Shown here: positions 37,786 to 50,100 of the stretch, piece after piece
Numbering within the stretch: position 1 is the first letter of the stretch
How the letters are laid out: each line of letters begins with the position of its first letter
Assembly: GCA_016748015.1 (NCBI GenBank)
Contig: JAAOMT010000617.1
Coordinates: 902,856-966,855, forward strand
Source of the DNA: Geosiphon pyriformis
Taxonomy: Eukaryota > Glomeromycota > Glomeromycetes > Archaeosporales > Geosiphonaceae
DNA: 64,000 bases
Direction: 5' to 3'
Translations under genes and position numbers: made by a program
The notes under the pieces: model-generated
The model's input: only the letters and a program-made list of their open reading frames with translations
Told to the model about the DNA's origin: nothing
Database searches by the model: none

Positions 37786-38010
37786 GCTATCATTGAACTT
37801 TTCGTTCATGAAATTTTGAATCAATACCCAACGACATAAATCTACATTATCTTTTCTACCAGTTTGAAAAGAGTTTACTTTTCGATGAAATAAACGATAA
37901 ATGTGGTCAACGAGATTGGTGTCAACCTTTGTCGAAGTAAATTTATGAAAATTATCCTGGTTTGAGGATGATAAAGAGGAAGAAATTGTAATTTCAGTTG
38001 CTGGTGCCAT
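36940..38010 (-). CDS. Asn-rich acidic protein of unknown function
   Basis: A single 356-codon frame from ATG 38010 to the TGA at 36940. I do not recognise the family. Residues about 29-72 (VDHIYRLFHRKVNSFQTG, then DLCRWVLIQNFM) are the only normal-complexity, predicted helical segment and look like a small conserved domain. The remainder is disordered: an asparagine run at about 76-92 encoded by AAC repeats, an Asp/Glu-rich block (DDSLEDDD), an Asp run, His and Ser runs, a Pro/Gln stretch, a cluster of SP sites (LSPLPPLSSQDSLP) and a GGGGG near the C-terminus. That composition is common in transcriptional regulators and signalling adaptors, but this is only suggestive. No signal peptide or membrane segment. 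Intronless, unlike its neighbours. It could be part of a longer spliced gene, though both ends look natural. Confidence 0.75.
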
Positions 38011-38407
38011 TTGAAAAAGATTTTTATTTTAAAAGGTTTATTATTTTGACGGGTTGATTTAAAATGAAGGGTTTCTTTTGTGAAAAGAAAAAAAACAGAG
38101 GTTCAAAGTTGTTGTATTAGTTGTTTTTGGTGCTTAAAAGAGATTCGAAATTATGAATAGCTTTTAAACAAAATGAGGAGATAAATATTAGTCGCTAAAT
38201 TTTTAAGTTAAAAGATTTTTTTTTTTGATCGGTTAGAAAAATCAAAAGGTTTTTTTTAATTTCTCGTGTAAGCAACTTTTGAACTTCTGAAACGCCAAAA
38301 ATGAGTGACTGAACAAACGCTTTATAACTAAAATACGAATGATCTACAACCCTTTTTACCCAATACGCATGGCACAGTTATCAATGCCATCTTTTTTTAA
38401 CTCCGAT

Positions 38408-38492
38408 AATTTTTGAGCTGCGGTCTAGGGTGATGCTAGGGGATATTTGACTCCCGATCACGGGTCGTCCATATGAGTGTAAAAAAAAAAAA
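38408..38492 (+). repeat. tRNA-like / SINE-like fragment with A tail
   Basis: GGTCTAGGGTGATGCTAGGGG resembles the D-arm/A-box part of a tRNA, and about 40 bases later CCCGATCACGGGTC forms a T-arm-like stem next to GGGTCGTCC, a poor B-box. The piece ends in a run of about 17 A. It does not fold into a full cloverleaf as I read it, so a decayed tRNA-derived SINE is the best guess. Confidence 0.3.
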
Positions 38493-38569
38493 AAAACTAA
38501 AAAGGTTTTGTTTCTTTTAAAGAAACAAGACAGAGAAAGAGAAAGAGATTGGCGCTGTGCTGCTAATGT

Positions 38570-38596
38570 TTTTGAGCTGCTTGTTGCAGCTCAAAA
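38570..38596 (+). repeat. Perfect 11-bp hairpin
   Basis: TTTTGAGCTGC, loop TTGTT, then GCAGCTCAAAA. The left arm TTTTTGAGCTGC also occurs once more at about 38409-38420, at the head of the tRNA-like fragment. Confidence 0.8.
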
Positions 38597-38999
38597 CTAA
38601 ACAAACACATAAAAGCAATTTGGCAATATTCCTCTACTATGCACACGAGTCACTTTGTTTCAAGTCTTATAAACTAATAAAAATTTTTGAAATATATTAT
38701 ATATATAAGAGAAGGAAAATTTGTGACCAGTAAATATTCTAAATTAGTTTTAGTACTTTTTGTTTGTATTCGTTTTGTTGTGAGACCCCGAGTTTTCTTG
38801 TTCTTTTTAATTATTGGTACTGCTGCGGTGACAAATTAACAACCGGAAACCTGTTGTTTCTGTTTCTGTTCAAAAAAATAAAAAATAAAAAAACGATTTT
38901 AATATAAATAAATGAAATATATATAAAACAGAATGTTCTATCAGTATTCGTTAATTTTAAAAATTAATAAATATATAAATATATATATATATCTATCTA

Positions 39000-39001
<2 letters not shown>

Positions 39002-39060
<59 letters not shown>
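39002..39060 (+). repeat. CT dinucleotide microsatellite
   Basis: TC/CT run preceded by TATC units. It may be polymorphic. Confidence 0.95.
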
Positions 39061-39064
<4 letters not shown>

Positions 39065-39374
39065 GTCACATTAAAAATTTTGGTTGGGAAAGATTTTAGA
39101 GATTACGGAATAAAAAAGACAAGAAATTATTTATATAGACTTATCTTTTATCCCTCATAATAAATAATTTTTTTTATAAAGAAATTTTTTATCAAATATG
39201 GTATACTATCAAAAAAAAATTTTTTGTAATATCCCACTGCGGTTAAAAAATTTCTCATATGGAATGATGAAATAATCGTGGTTTAACAATGGCAAAGCAA
39301 AGAACTTGGGTTCGGAGAATAAAAAACTTGTATTACTTAATTGTCTTATATCTTGGAAGTCCACGTAAGAAAAG

Positions 39375-39434
<60 letters not shown>
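39375..39434 (+). repeat. Homopolymer A run, about 60 bases
   Basis: Uninterrupted A tract in intergenic sequence. It could be the tail of a retrotransposed sequence, but nothing recognisable precedes it. Its length may be unreliable in the assembly. Confidence 0.9.
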
Positions 39435-39436
<2 letters not shown>

Positions 39437-39965
39437 ACAAGAAAAATTCCAAAAGTTCAAATTAAAAATTAATTTTTTTTAAGGTTATATATTAAAAAAT
39501 AAAAATAAAATCATAATAATTTTGTGTTGTTGTAAAAAAAAAATTTTCATCTTTTTGATTGGTCAAAATTTTTTTGAATATTACTTTTTTTGGGAACTTG
39601 ACTTTTTTCCAAAAAAAATTACGTTTCTTATTTGGAAAATCGTTAAATTAAATTTGCCCAATTTTTTTGATCAACGACGAAGATGACATCGATCACGCAT
39701 TTCTTTTTACAACATTACTCTTCAATTAAAAATTCCCGATTTCTTTGTACGATAATGTGATCATGCTTCATTTCTTGAATAAATTTCTTTTTTTTTTTTT
39801 GACCATATGATTATGACAACTCTTGTATCATGAGATCATATGATTCATTCATATTAAACAGATAAAACATTGATAAATCTCTACTTGTCTCTGGGATCTT
39901 TTTTTTTTAATTTAATTTAATTTAAAGATCATATCAGATATTATTTTAATTAACAAACAAAATAA

Positions 39966-40666
39966 TCACTGATCCTTGAGTTCGGCAACAAATCTTAATC
40001 TCACATATCCAATCACCCATTTCTCTTCTGTTTCTTTGTACGCTACCACACGACACATTTCTTCCACTTCCCGTTTCACCTCTTCTCGTTGTTCGATCGA
40101 TAAGGGTGCCAGAAAAGCGAACCCAAAAGTTTCAATCCATCCGCTCAAAGAGGTAGGAAGTTCCGTTGGACGAGGAATTAGGTTGATAAATTTAACATGA
40201 AATGTTTCTTTAATTAAAAGCTTTGAATAGGATTCAGGCGTTGGAAAGTACCTTTAGAATAATATTTTTTATTTGTCAAGAATAAAAGATAAAATTTTTT
40301 AATTTAAAGTTTCATCAATTTTTTTTCCTAATGCTCACCATGGTGAAAATGATTTGCCATCAAAACCACGTTTGTTCAACGCTGCAATAAGCGCATTTTC
40401 AATTTCTACATGATTCAAAAATTTCCCATTTTTAAAAGTGTATTGTTTTCCATGATTATTGTTCTTATTCTTGAAAAAGAAGAAGAGGAAAAGAAGAAGA
40501 AGAAGAAGAAGAAGAAGAAAAAGAAAAAGAAAAAGAAAAAGAAAAAGAAAAAGAAAAAGAAAAAGAAAAAGAAAAAGAAAAAGAAAAAGAAAAAGAAAAA
40601 GAAAAAGAAAAAGAAAAAGAAAAAGAAGAAGAATAGTAACAATAAAAAGAACAAAATAATAATAAC

Positions 40667-40746
<80 letters not shown>

Positions 40747-40764
40747 GAACAAAATAATAATAAC

Positions 40765-40852
<88 letters not shown>

Positions 40853-41400
40853 TTACTCTACCTTGACAATTTCCATAACCACCCATTTCCCCAACAAATA
40901 ATCCTCCAGGTTTCAAACATTTACGAACCCCACGAATAACTGATTCACCATCTTTCATCCAATGCAATGCTATTGAAAATTTCATGATTAAATTTTTCTC
41001 AGTTTAATCATGAAATAAACAAAAATAAATAGTTTCTCTCACCAGCATTCGAAAAAACTTTATCAAATTTTCCTACAAATCCTTCTCTCTCAATCCATTC
41101 TTCTAATAGTTCACAATCAACAATTCTAACATCACGACACCCATTTTTCTTGCTGGCATCAATCATTCTTGGACTCTTATCCAACCCAATACATTCCTTA
41201 CAAATCGATTGAATATGCAAGGTAAGAGTGCCATCACCACATCCAATATCTAAAATATGTTCATCTGGTTTGGCATCAAGAAAACTAATTAGATCAGAAT
41301 GTGGAAGAATCGGAACAAAATTTCCATGGATGCTGTAATTTCTTGGAGACCATGGATCATGTAATTTTTCCCTATTTATATCGGATTTGGTAGATGTCAT
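39966..41400 (-). CDS. Class I SAM-dependent methyltransferase
   Basis: Four exons (41400-41043, 40969-40862, 40405-40339, 40251-39966) join in phase to about 272 residues. Motif I is HILDIGCGDGTLTL (about residues 48-61, SAM binding), followed by GLDKSPRM (acidic end of strand 2), then FDKVFSNAALHWM across the first splice and CLKPGGLFVGEMGG (motif III region). The ALHW motif, the CLKPGG block and the C-terminal WIETFGFAFL helix resemble trans-aconitate 2-methyltransferase-like enzymes, so a small carboxylate or lipid substrate is possible, but the substrate is not readable from sequence. No targeting signal. Intron 2 (40861-40406) is 456 nt and almost wholly GAA/GAAAAA and AAT microsatellite. 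Confidence 0.88.
40478..40850. repeat. Compound microsatellite inside an intron
   Basis: GAA units, then GAAAAA hexamers (about 40517-40625), then two AAT arrays (40660-40743 and 40764-40850) separated by ACAAAATAATAATAAC. It lies inside intron 2 of the methyltransferase gene. Long Lys, Phe, Tyr or Leu frames reported across it are artefacts. Confidence 0.95.
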
Positions 41401-41922
41401 GATGATGATTATTATGTTAAGTTAATATAGATTATTAATCATTGAAATTTGAACTTTTTTACTCAAAATTCTAACTGACAAAAAAAATATAGAGTTTTTA
41501 TTTATTAAAAGGTTTAGATTTGTGTATTATTCTGAGGCATCAATCAAATTCGTTTACCATCTCAAAAAATTGACTCAATATTACCAGTTAAAATTTCCCA
41601 CCATGATGTACATTCTCAATGATGATGTTTGGCGTGTAACAAACATTTTTAAGTTTTTCTTTTTGCAGGGTAACACTAATTTTTTATTCATTGCAGCCTT
41701 CTATCTATCTAATTGACAATACGATCCTATTTGTATCGATTATCTGATTGCAGCAGGTCACCAGTGAAAGACGAGATTTTGAAGATAGGTCTGTTCAGTC
41801 CGGGTGCTGAAGAACATTGGTCAAGAGTTCTTTGGTGATTTCTACTTTTTAAGAACATCGGTTCTTATTAATTCTAGGCTGTGAAATATTTTATTGTTTT
41901 GCCAGAAGATACAGACAATTGA

Positions 41923-41996
<74 letters not shown>

Positions 41997-43011
41997 GTGA
42001 CTGAAACTTATTCATGCAAGGGTTACAAAGGTGAGTTAAAAGTTATTTTTAGCTGATAAACAGTTAATTGCAATTAATTTCAATGATCTCTTATATAGGA
42101 AATTCAAAAGTTAACGTTAAAAAAAAAAACCTAATCTCTTCAATCGCAAAGCTTTTTTCGATCGTGAACAGTCGGAAATTTGTCACATTGTCACATGGGT
42201 GAAATCTTGATTAATTGAGACCCGGGATTGGTGAACAATTATCCTCCAACGATTGTATCACTTAAAAATGTTAGGTCGTGCCTTTATTTATCGTTAATCT
42301 TCGATCCCGTGTTAAAAACCTACATTCTTTTTTGCTTAGATTTTAGAAACGATAATTTATCTTTGCCATCTATTTATTTACTTTTAAATTTTTTTTTTCA
42401 TATTTACGTCCTTAAAATCTTTCATTGAAATCGTCTTAAAAAAAAAATTAATTTAATATGATTATCATGACCTGACTTTTCCTAATATAATTTAATCCTC
42501 TTTGCGATTGTAAATATGATTATGGTTCAATAGAAAAATATCAAAGACAATTTTTATCTTTGAAGGTAATAATTTAATTTTATATATATAATATAAATTT
42601 TTTTTTTGGTTGAATTATTTTAAAAAAAATTGTTTTGTAATATGTTTAATATTTTTATATTTATTTTTATTTATACTTAATTGCTACCATTTTTTTTATT
42701 ATAAAGAATCACTACTTTTTCTTTTGAATTGTAACTGGTTAAAAAATTTTGAAAATACAAAAATATCATCTTTTATAATTTCCCAATAAAATTCTTTTTT
42801 TTTTTTTTTTTTTTTTTTGAGAAAAATTAATATATTTAAAAAAAAATTGTTTTTCATTTTTTTAACAAAGATTAATAAAAGAAAGTCAAAAACAATTTTA
42901 ATTATCATTCATTTCGAATATTAAATCTAATTTTTAACAGGCTTCACATTTTTTTATAATGAAATCTCAAATTTTTCCTCTCCACTATTTTTATAGATGA
43001 TTTCCAAGTTT
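41401..43011. other. Intergenic, ATT microsatellite at 41923-41996
   Basis: About 1.6 kb between the methyltransferase start and the formyltransferase stop. Apart from the ATT array and a T run (42794-42818), I see no coding or RNA feature. It contains the methyltransferase promoter and the formyltransferase 3' flank. Confidence 0.6.
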
Positions 43012-44834
43012 TTATTGGCCGAATTTTGTTAATCCACTAGTAACGGAATACCCATTCATCCAATCCTTCACTGATATCTCATTTTTCTTTTCCATTTTCA
43101 CTTTTCTACAACCAATACGTGTCCCACCGGCACAAATAATATGTAAAGAGCTCGTTTTTGAATCATAAATTATGGTTCCTGTTGGTAAGATTTCAGGTTC
43201 ATGTTTTAATGTTTCATCATCGGGTAGAAACAGATCGTGCAATTGGATCATTTTTTCGTTAAAGGTTGTACGCAATGGAAACTATTACATCAAAGAGAAA
43301 CTATTAATTAAATTGAAGGATATTGAACTTTATCCTTATTCAATCTCTCATGTTACCTGATGTGAAATTGCTCGATCTAAACGAATCACTCTATCAGCTG
43401 TCATCTTATCCCATTTTATAAATGACCTCTCTTTCCGGATTTTGAAAGCTCTAGTTACTTTAGATGTATCTTGTTCTTGGGCGTTAGCCTTTTCAGTGTG
43501 ATTACAAAAAAATTTAAAAGAAATCAAATAACAAGGATTAATCATGCATTTCACTCACTTTACATTTTTCGAATTCACGTAATGTGTCTAGTAATAATTC
43601 CGCTCCTTTTGTTGCTAAAATCTCTTCTAGGGATAAGTAGTTTGCATTCAAGGGTATTGGCTATGCGAAAAAGATTGATCAGATATTTGAAATGAACTCA
43701 TAAACATTTTTATTTACGGTAAGCCGTGAAGTAGGAAAAGCAAAGTACCACCGTAATCTGTTTCAAAATTCTTCCGGCATCGTAATAGGTCGGATGTATC
43801 TCTTGTAAAGTGATACCGGTCTCTAGATCTCCATTTTTTATTGCATACTGAATGGGTGAAGCCCCTCTATATCTTTTTCGTGAATTTGGACATGTAAATG
43901 AAAATGATTTTAAATAAAAATAAAATTATCTAGTTCTTACTTTGGTAATAATGATGGGTGAACATTAATGACATCTGAAATTGCAGAAAGAACTTGAGGG
44001 GTCAAAAAATATCCAAATGATACAACAATCCCAATATCAAATGATAATGCATTGGAGGGTGTTGGCGGCTTAAATGATCAACAACAAAAAAAAAATTTTT
44101 ATTACCAAATGTTCATTTTAGTTCTTAAATCATGAATATTTGACGTAAAAATTACCTTCCAGCCATCGAGACTTCGATCTGGTGCGTCATATATCCGTAA
44201 TCCATGTTCCTCTGCAAATATTTTTGCGAGACCTGAATAAGAGATGACCCAAAGAAAAATTAAATTGATCTAACCCATATTTTTCATAAAATGACATCCA
44301 CACATACTTTTCTTGCTGGTCTTTAACCCACGTCCAACTATTCGATCAGGAGGTACCACAACCTCCAAAGAATTCACGATTGATTGGTACCGGGCTTTTC
44401 CGTTATTAAGAAAATTAGCTTTAAAGATCCTTTTTATAAGAATTTTTTAATTATCGAATAATCTTTTTTCTTTTGTTTACATTTTTCATCAACTAATGCT
44501 TTCAGGGAAGCCAAAGAAAAATTGTCTGATCCAAAAAAGAGGATGTTATATGGAGCTTTTATGTTTGGCTTGATCGCTGATGAATTTGAAGAATAATTTC
44601 GTTGAAGATGAGGTCTTTTCTGTAATTTCTTTGTACAAAAAATCCCATTGAAGGATAAAAAATGTTTTCTTTGATGCCATCGATCCAGTTTCTACAAAAT
44701 AAATCATAGACCTTTAATTTTCTTTGTCTTCTTTTAATAAATCAAAATTTACATACTGGACTTATTCCATTTTCAAAGAAAAATTTACTAGATTTCGATA
44801 ATCCGGTAAGGAATCCCGAGTTACGAATCATCAT
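43012..44834 (-). CDS. FMT1: Methionyl-tRNA formyltransferase, mitochondrial
   Basis: Nine exons (44834-44757, 44691-44481, 44418-44308, 44232-44156, 44068-43941, 43872-43752, 43660-43559, 43488-43357, 43281-43012) join in phase to about 409 residues. The enzyme formylates initiator Met-tRNA for mitochondrial translation. Residues 1-65 are rich in Arg, Ser and Phe with few acids, fitting a mitochondrial presequence. The N-terminal formyltransferase fold shows ILFFGSDNFSLASLKAL, then FDIGIVVSFGYFL, INVHPSLLPKYRGASPI (catalytic Asn and His) and TYYDAGRIL (catalytic Asp). The C-terminal tRNA-binding domain includes FIKWDKMTADRVIRLDRAI. The exon 6 donor is ambiguous by three bases (43752 or 43749). 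Two adjacent ATGs at 44834 and 44831 could serve as start. Confidence 0.92.
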
Positions 44835-45070
44835 AGGCTTGGGCAAATATTGACGTGCTTATTGGTGATATATAACTTGTCAATCGATCGTCCTATGAAT
44901 CACTGGATCAGAATCGTGAAATATTGCTACGCTTAACTAGATATTCCGATGAATAGAATAAAAAAATTGGCTTCTATTTGATTTTTGAACAAGCTCAATT
45001 GATGAATTTTTTTCTTTATTTTCATTATAATAAAGTGTAATCTAATTACATATAATATAATATGTTATAT
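44835..45070. promoter_or_regulatory. Upstream region of FMT1
   Basis: The short upstream segment, which turns AT-saturated beyond about 45000, marks the edge of the gene island. It is the only space available for the FMT1 promoter before fossil transposon sequence begins. No box identified. Confidence 0.4.
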
Positions 45071-47038
45071 TTTAAGTGTAAATTATGTATTTTTATATGT
45101 GACCAGTTATTTAAATTTATGTTAAAATTAGATACCAAAAATTTTTTAACTGCTTTAATATTTAAATTTAAATTAATATTTATTTTGATTTTAACAGTCT
45201 TAAAACTTTTTGGTTAAATCAAAGTTATTTTAATTTTATAAATAATTAAAATTTAATAAAAATATGTATTAAAAAACCACAATATAATTAAAAAAAAACT
45301 CTTTTTCTCTCTTAATTTTATGATTATGATTAGAACAAAGAGTATAAAAGTTTTAAACATTACTTTTTCTATAATAACTAATAAAGTTTCAACAAAAAAA
45401 AATCTCTCTATTGTCAAAACAGCTAAGCAAAATGTTTTGACAATATTTTTTTTAAATATTGATAGTGTAAAGCTGTTTTTGGTAACTTCTAAAGCATTTT
45501 TTTATCTTTGATTGGTGATTTCTCTTCAGTCAAAATTTCTTTTAAAAGACACACTAAAGTTAATTTTAGTATTGTTTTTACTCTCTCTAAAAGCCCCCAA
45601 AGTTTTTAATAATAAATTAGTTAACATGCTAGTTTTTTTTGCTCTTATCATTAATTTCTTTACAAATAGTTAAAAAGACTAAAAACTTAAAAAAACAGCA
45701 CAGTTACTAATATTTGCTGTTTTTATATCAAATCTTTTTATAATTCCAGATAAGATCTTAAATAAAATTTTCTCTAAAGCAATCAATTCTTTTTTTAATA
45801 TAGACAACTACAATAATAACATATCTTTTAAAATAAGCAAAGATTAACTACTAATTGTATTGTTAAATATGGTGTTTTTTAATAAATTATTACTGTTTTA
45901 AAAAGTAAAACAACTTATTAGTTATTTGATTCTAAAAATTAAGCTGACCAAATAGTAAAACTTTAGTTGTAATTATACATAAAATGTCTTTTCAAAATAG
46001 ATTTTTATTTGTAAATTTAATATAATTTAGTTTAAACTAAATTTGTGTTTAATTACATATAAAAAATACTTAATTTATACTTAATTTAAAACAATTTTAA
46101 AAATTATATTATATTAAATAATAAGTAAATTTATATATTAAATATAATAAAAAAAATAATTTAAAAAATCACTTTTTTTTTAATTTTTATAATTACAATT
46201 AAAACAAAAAATAAAAAAGCTATATTTTTTTACTTTTATTATTATTTAAAGTAATTAATAGTTTTTTTATTAATAAAACACTAATTATTGTTTAAATAAC
46301 CAAAAAAACCAACAATTTTTTATATTTTTAATATGTTTAATAACAACTTTTTTAAAATATCAAAAAGTTTTTTTTAATGTTTTTAATAATTTTAATTTTT
46401 TAAAGTCTGCTTTTTTGGCTTTTTTGCTAGTTTTGTATTATTAGTATTAATTATAATGCTTAATTTTGTTATAACTATAAATAATAAAAGTATATTAATC
46501 AATTTTAGTTTAAATTAACATTTGGTTATATTCTCTTATATGTTAATTTTTGGTCAATTTTTATTAATTTTAAAAACAAAACAAAGTATGTTTTTATTTA
46601 ATTATATTATTAAATTACTTAATTTTAAAAATTAAGTTAAATAAATAAAAATAAAATCAACTTTTTTTTTGTTTTTTGGTACTGTTTTTAATAATATTTA
46701 AAAAACAATTATTAATTATTAAAAATTTATTACATAATTAATTTTTACTCTAATGTTTAGTGTTTTTTAAGATTAAATTATCTTTATTAAATAATATTTA
46801 ATCTATACATAATTTTATTAATATAAAATTTGTATTTAATAATAATATAAAACTTTTTTATATAAAGTTTGCTTTTTAAGTTTTTTTAAATATTGTATTT
46901 TTAACTAAACTTATTGGTTTTATTCTTTTTTTATTTTTAAAATAGCTAAGTTTTTGGTAATTTTCGAGTTTTTTTTTACTGTTATTAATTTGTATAATAT
47001 ATTTTTAATATATATTTATAATTAAGATTAAAACAGTA
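45071..47038 (-). mobile_element. Fossil LINE, minus, saturated with C-to-T/G-to-A
   Basis: TATGTGACCAGTTATTTAAATT at 45095 aligns with CATGTGACCAGCCGCTCGGGCC in the LINE 3 3' end (47136). In that block every difference is C to T or G to A. Upstream, TTAAGTGTAAATTATG matches CTAGGCATGAATCATG. Thus a LINE 3-type 3' end begins here and the rest runs right to the LINE 3 A tail. No coding capacity remains; the frame at 45320-45511 is a chance or remnant frame. Confidence 0.68.
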
Positions 47039-47170
47039 TTTTTTTTTTTTTTTTTTTTCGAGTGAGGTCCACACACAACCTAGCACTATACATCAAAGAA
47101 ATGATCTAAACTAGGCATGAATCATGCATTTTCTACATGTGACCAGCCGCTCGGGCCAGTCAGAACAACA

Positions 47171-50100
47171 CTACACAGCTATATAGACAGAAGTTGAATC
47201 ACCAATGCTGGAAAAAAACATACAAGACTTGCGAAAACCAAAATGCACACCAAAAGCTTCATTAATACCAAGCAAATTAACCACACCAGCAGAAAGCTGT
47301 GAAGTCAAACCAGAAACTGAAATAGAAAATGCACCATCTAAAGGAATCAGTCTGTGCTTTTCTATATAGGCATAGTGTTTGGTCCGAACCAACCAGATCT
47401 TATCTCTAAAAGCGAGACCAAGAGAACACGCAAAATTAACGACTTCCAAACATGCCACCTTGAGATTATGGAAGACGAAAACAGTTTCACCAAATCATTT
47501 ATCAAAAACAAAACCCTTATGGAGAGCCATAGACACTGAGAACCCTGAAACACAAGACGACAACAACTACAACAAAACCAAAGAAGAGACAGAAGAACCA
47601 GAAAGTGTTTCTCAAGAGTTCATGTGAGAATCTAACAACCGATGCTGAGCAGAATCATTGACCTTACAAGAAAAAACATGATCCAACACCTCTACATTAC
47701 CACAATATAGACACAATACACTGGGATAAAGTCTATTATAAAGCCATTTTCGAACAGCCACAGGCAACTGATGGTGCAAAGCCTTCATAAAATAAGAGTG
47801 CGCATTAGCCGAAATCTTGCTAGTGAAACCGGTGGCCATATGCAAATTAGGATGCCACACCAAAGAAGAGCGGGACCAATCAACATCAGCACACAAGTTG
47901 ACAGGCAAAAATTTAGAACCAGACCCCACCTTCCAATGTGCACAACACATGGCATGAAAAGTGTCACGGACAAAGTGCTTTGAATTGACAGAGACAACGT
48001 TGCCATCAGCCATCAAAAAGTGTTCATCCAGACGAGGAGGAAGAAACCAGTCAGAAACAAAAACAGCACCGGCAATCACATCAGCATGCTCGTTTCCCGA
48101 AATCCCAGAATGACTTTTGACTTTGTGCCAGTTAACTCTTAGGCCCTTACTGTAAATGACGTTGGCAATGTGCCAATGCTCAACCCAATACCAATTACAG
48201 AAATCAGGAACCACCAAACCCAATTCCGACTTGTAAGCATCCAAAGCAGACTGACTATCTGAAAATAAATAAACAACACTAAAAACAGGAACACACTTGA
48301 GAGCCAACGCAATTGTCTGTAACTCAGCCATGGTAGATGACATCAACCCAGACACGCCAACACCCAAACCCACACCAATGTCCTCGAAAAAGGCCACAGC
48401 ACCTGCTTCACAGCCAACCGTACTCAAATTTCTCAATGACCCATCTGTGTAGACCAATAGCACCCTTGCATTGACTTGCAAAAGACAATCACAGACAGAC
48501 ACAAAACCAGAGGAACCCAGAATGTTCAAGGGACCAATATTAGCAAGAAAAGGGATGCGGACAGGAGAGGAATCCTCACTAGCAAGAAACACAGCAGAAA
48601 GTCTGAACCACTCAGGAATAGGGCCACGGGGGTCCAGTTTCTTCCATCACTTAAATGTGGACCAATCAAAGACAGTACCATAATGATCACAAAGTTGGTC
48701 TACAAAGGCCACACTATACCACCGAAGCAAGGGGAGACACCTAAAGAAAACTGATTCACCCAAAACAGTTGACATGGGCATCCCACTATTGGCATGAAAG
48801 GAATTGGGAAAGGATCCATCCAATGACAATTTGCAATTATAAAGCATGTGAACCACACCCACCAAAAAATTATTAGAGACACTAACACAAATGCGAACAG
48901 GAGAACTCAATGGATAAATAGGGCGCCAACACAAAACCTGCAGGTCATGAGACCTATTAGAGAACAAATGTCCCACAATCTCACCAGAGTTGGCAAAATT
49001 AATAAGAGAAGCAACCTTGTCTTCAGACTGAATCTGCAGGAAAGATCTCAAACTATAAAAGGAGGGGTGGTGGATCGAATCACTAGGAAAGTCGAGCGGA
49101 AGTCCAGATTTGAGCTTTAGGCCCTTACAAATCATAGTATCCCACTTGTTGCAAATGCCTATAGGAACAAAGCTAAATTGTGTCCTGTAGCTAATTATAG
49201 GTTGGGGAACTGCTGAAACCAAATATAAAAACTGCTTATCTGAGATAGCTTTTTTCAGAACCAAATTTGTAAAGAAATGAACGTCCAAATGTGCCTTAGC
49301 TAAACTGGGTTTGGAAAGGCCCTTAGTTAACAGAAATATGCCCAAATACCAATGGAATTCACCCTTTTTGGCAACAGAGATAGGTGAACCACTAATGAAA
49401 AGAGCAGGATTTCCAACTTTACAATTGATAGAAATAGCTACTGTCTTGTCATTGTTTATTGAGATGTCATTAATCTGAAAAAACTCACTAGTAATGTTCA
49501 AAATGTGTTGAGTAGCTCTCTGACTACTGCCAACCCAAATTGTATCATTAACAAAGACACCAGTGGCAAAATAGGAAGAAAGCCCAACTTGCGATTCGAC
49601 ACAACCACTTTTGGAAACAAAATGAGAAATTAGTCTATACCCACAGACACTCTTCTGACACTTGACTTTGCACAAAAAGGGATCATAAAAAATGCACCAC
49701 AGGAGGGGGGAAAAGACCTCTCCTTAATCTAAACCATCATAGACATAATAACCATCTGTCAAACCAAAATCTGTTATGACTCGATTAGTGTGATCTTTGT
49801 GAATGCCACCAAAAAACCGAATAAACTTGTCGCACATTTTAATTCTGACCAAACACTTCTCCAAATGTTCCCAGCCAACAGAATCATACGCCTTCCTCAT
49901 ATCTTGCAAGACCAGCCAAAGCTCTCAGTTCTTTTCCAGAACATCTTCAACAACTGAATTAACTGCAAAAATGGAGGACTGTGTTATTGTACCTTTCAAA
50001 ACTGAAAAATTGTCACCATGAAGGACATCATGAGTGCTGCATGCTGAAGAAATTCTGTCTGAGAGTATTTTGGAGAGAATCTTGTGAGCTGTCTCAATCA

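Larger units (their letters stand above)
38011..39965. other. Intergenic: promoter side, SINE-like piece, simple repeats
   Basis: Holds the upstream region of the Asn-rich gene, a possible tRNA-like fragment (38408-38492), a short perfect hairpin (38570-38596), a CT run (39010-39060) and a 60-base A run (39375-39434). No gene recognised on either strand. Confidence 0.55.

Noticed and set aside
38408-38480. A functional tRNA gene
   Set aside because: A- and B-box-like parts exist, but I cannot pair an acceptor stem or find a proper anticodon arm.
39209-39460. Minus frame with a 20-plus Phe run
   Set aside because: Translation of the 60-base A homopolymer; no domain on either side.
40335-40985. 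A 216-codon minus frame with long Leu, Tyr and Phe runs, and plus frames of poly-Lys and Arg-Lys
   Set aside because: They are translations of the intronic GAA, GAAAAA and AAT microsatellites. Only the two ends of the minus frame are real exon sequence of the methyltransferase.
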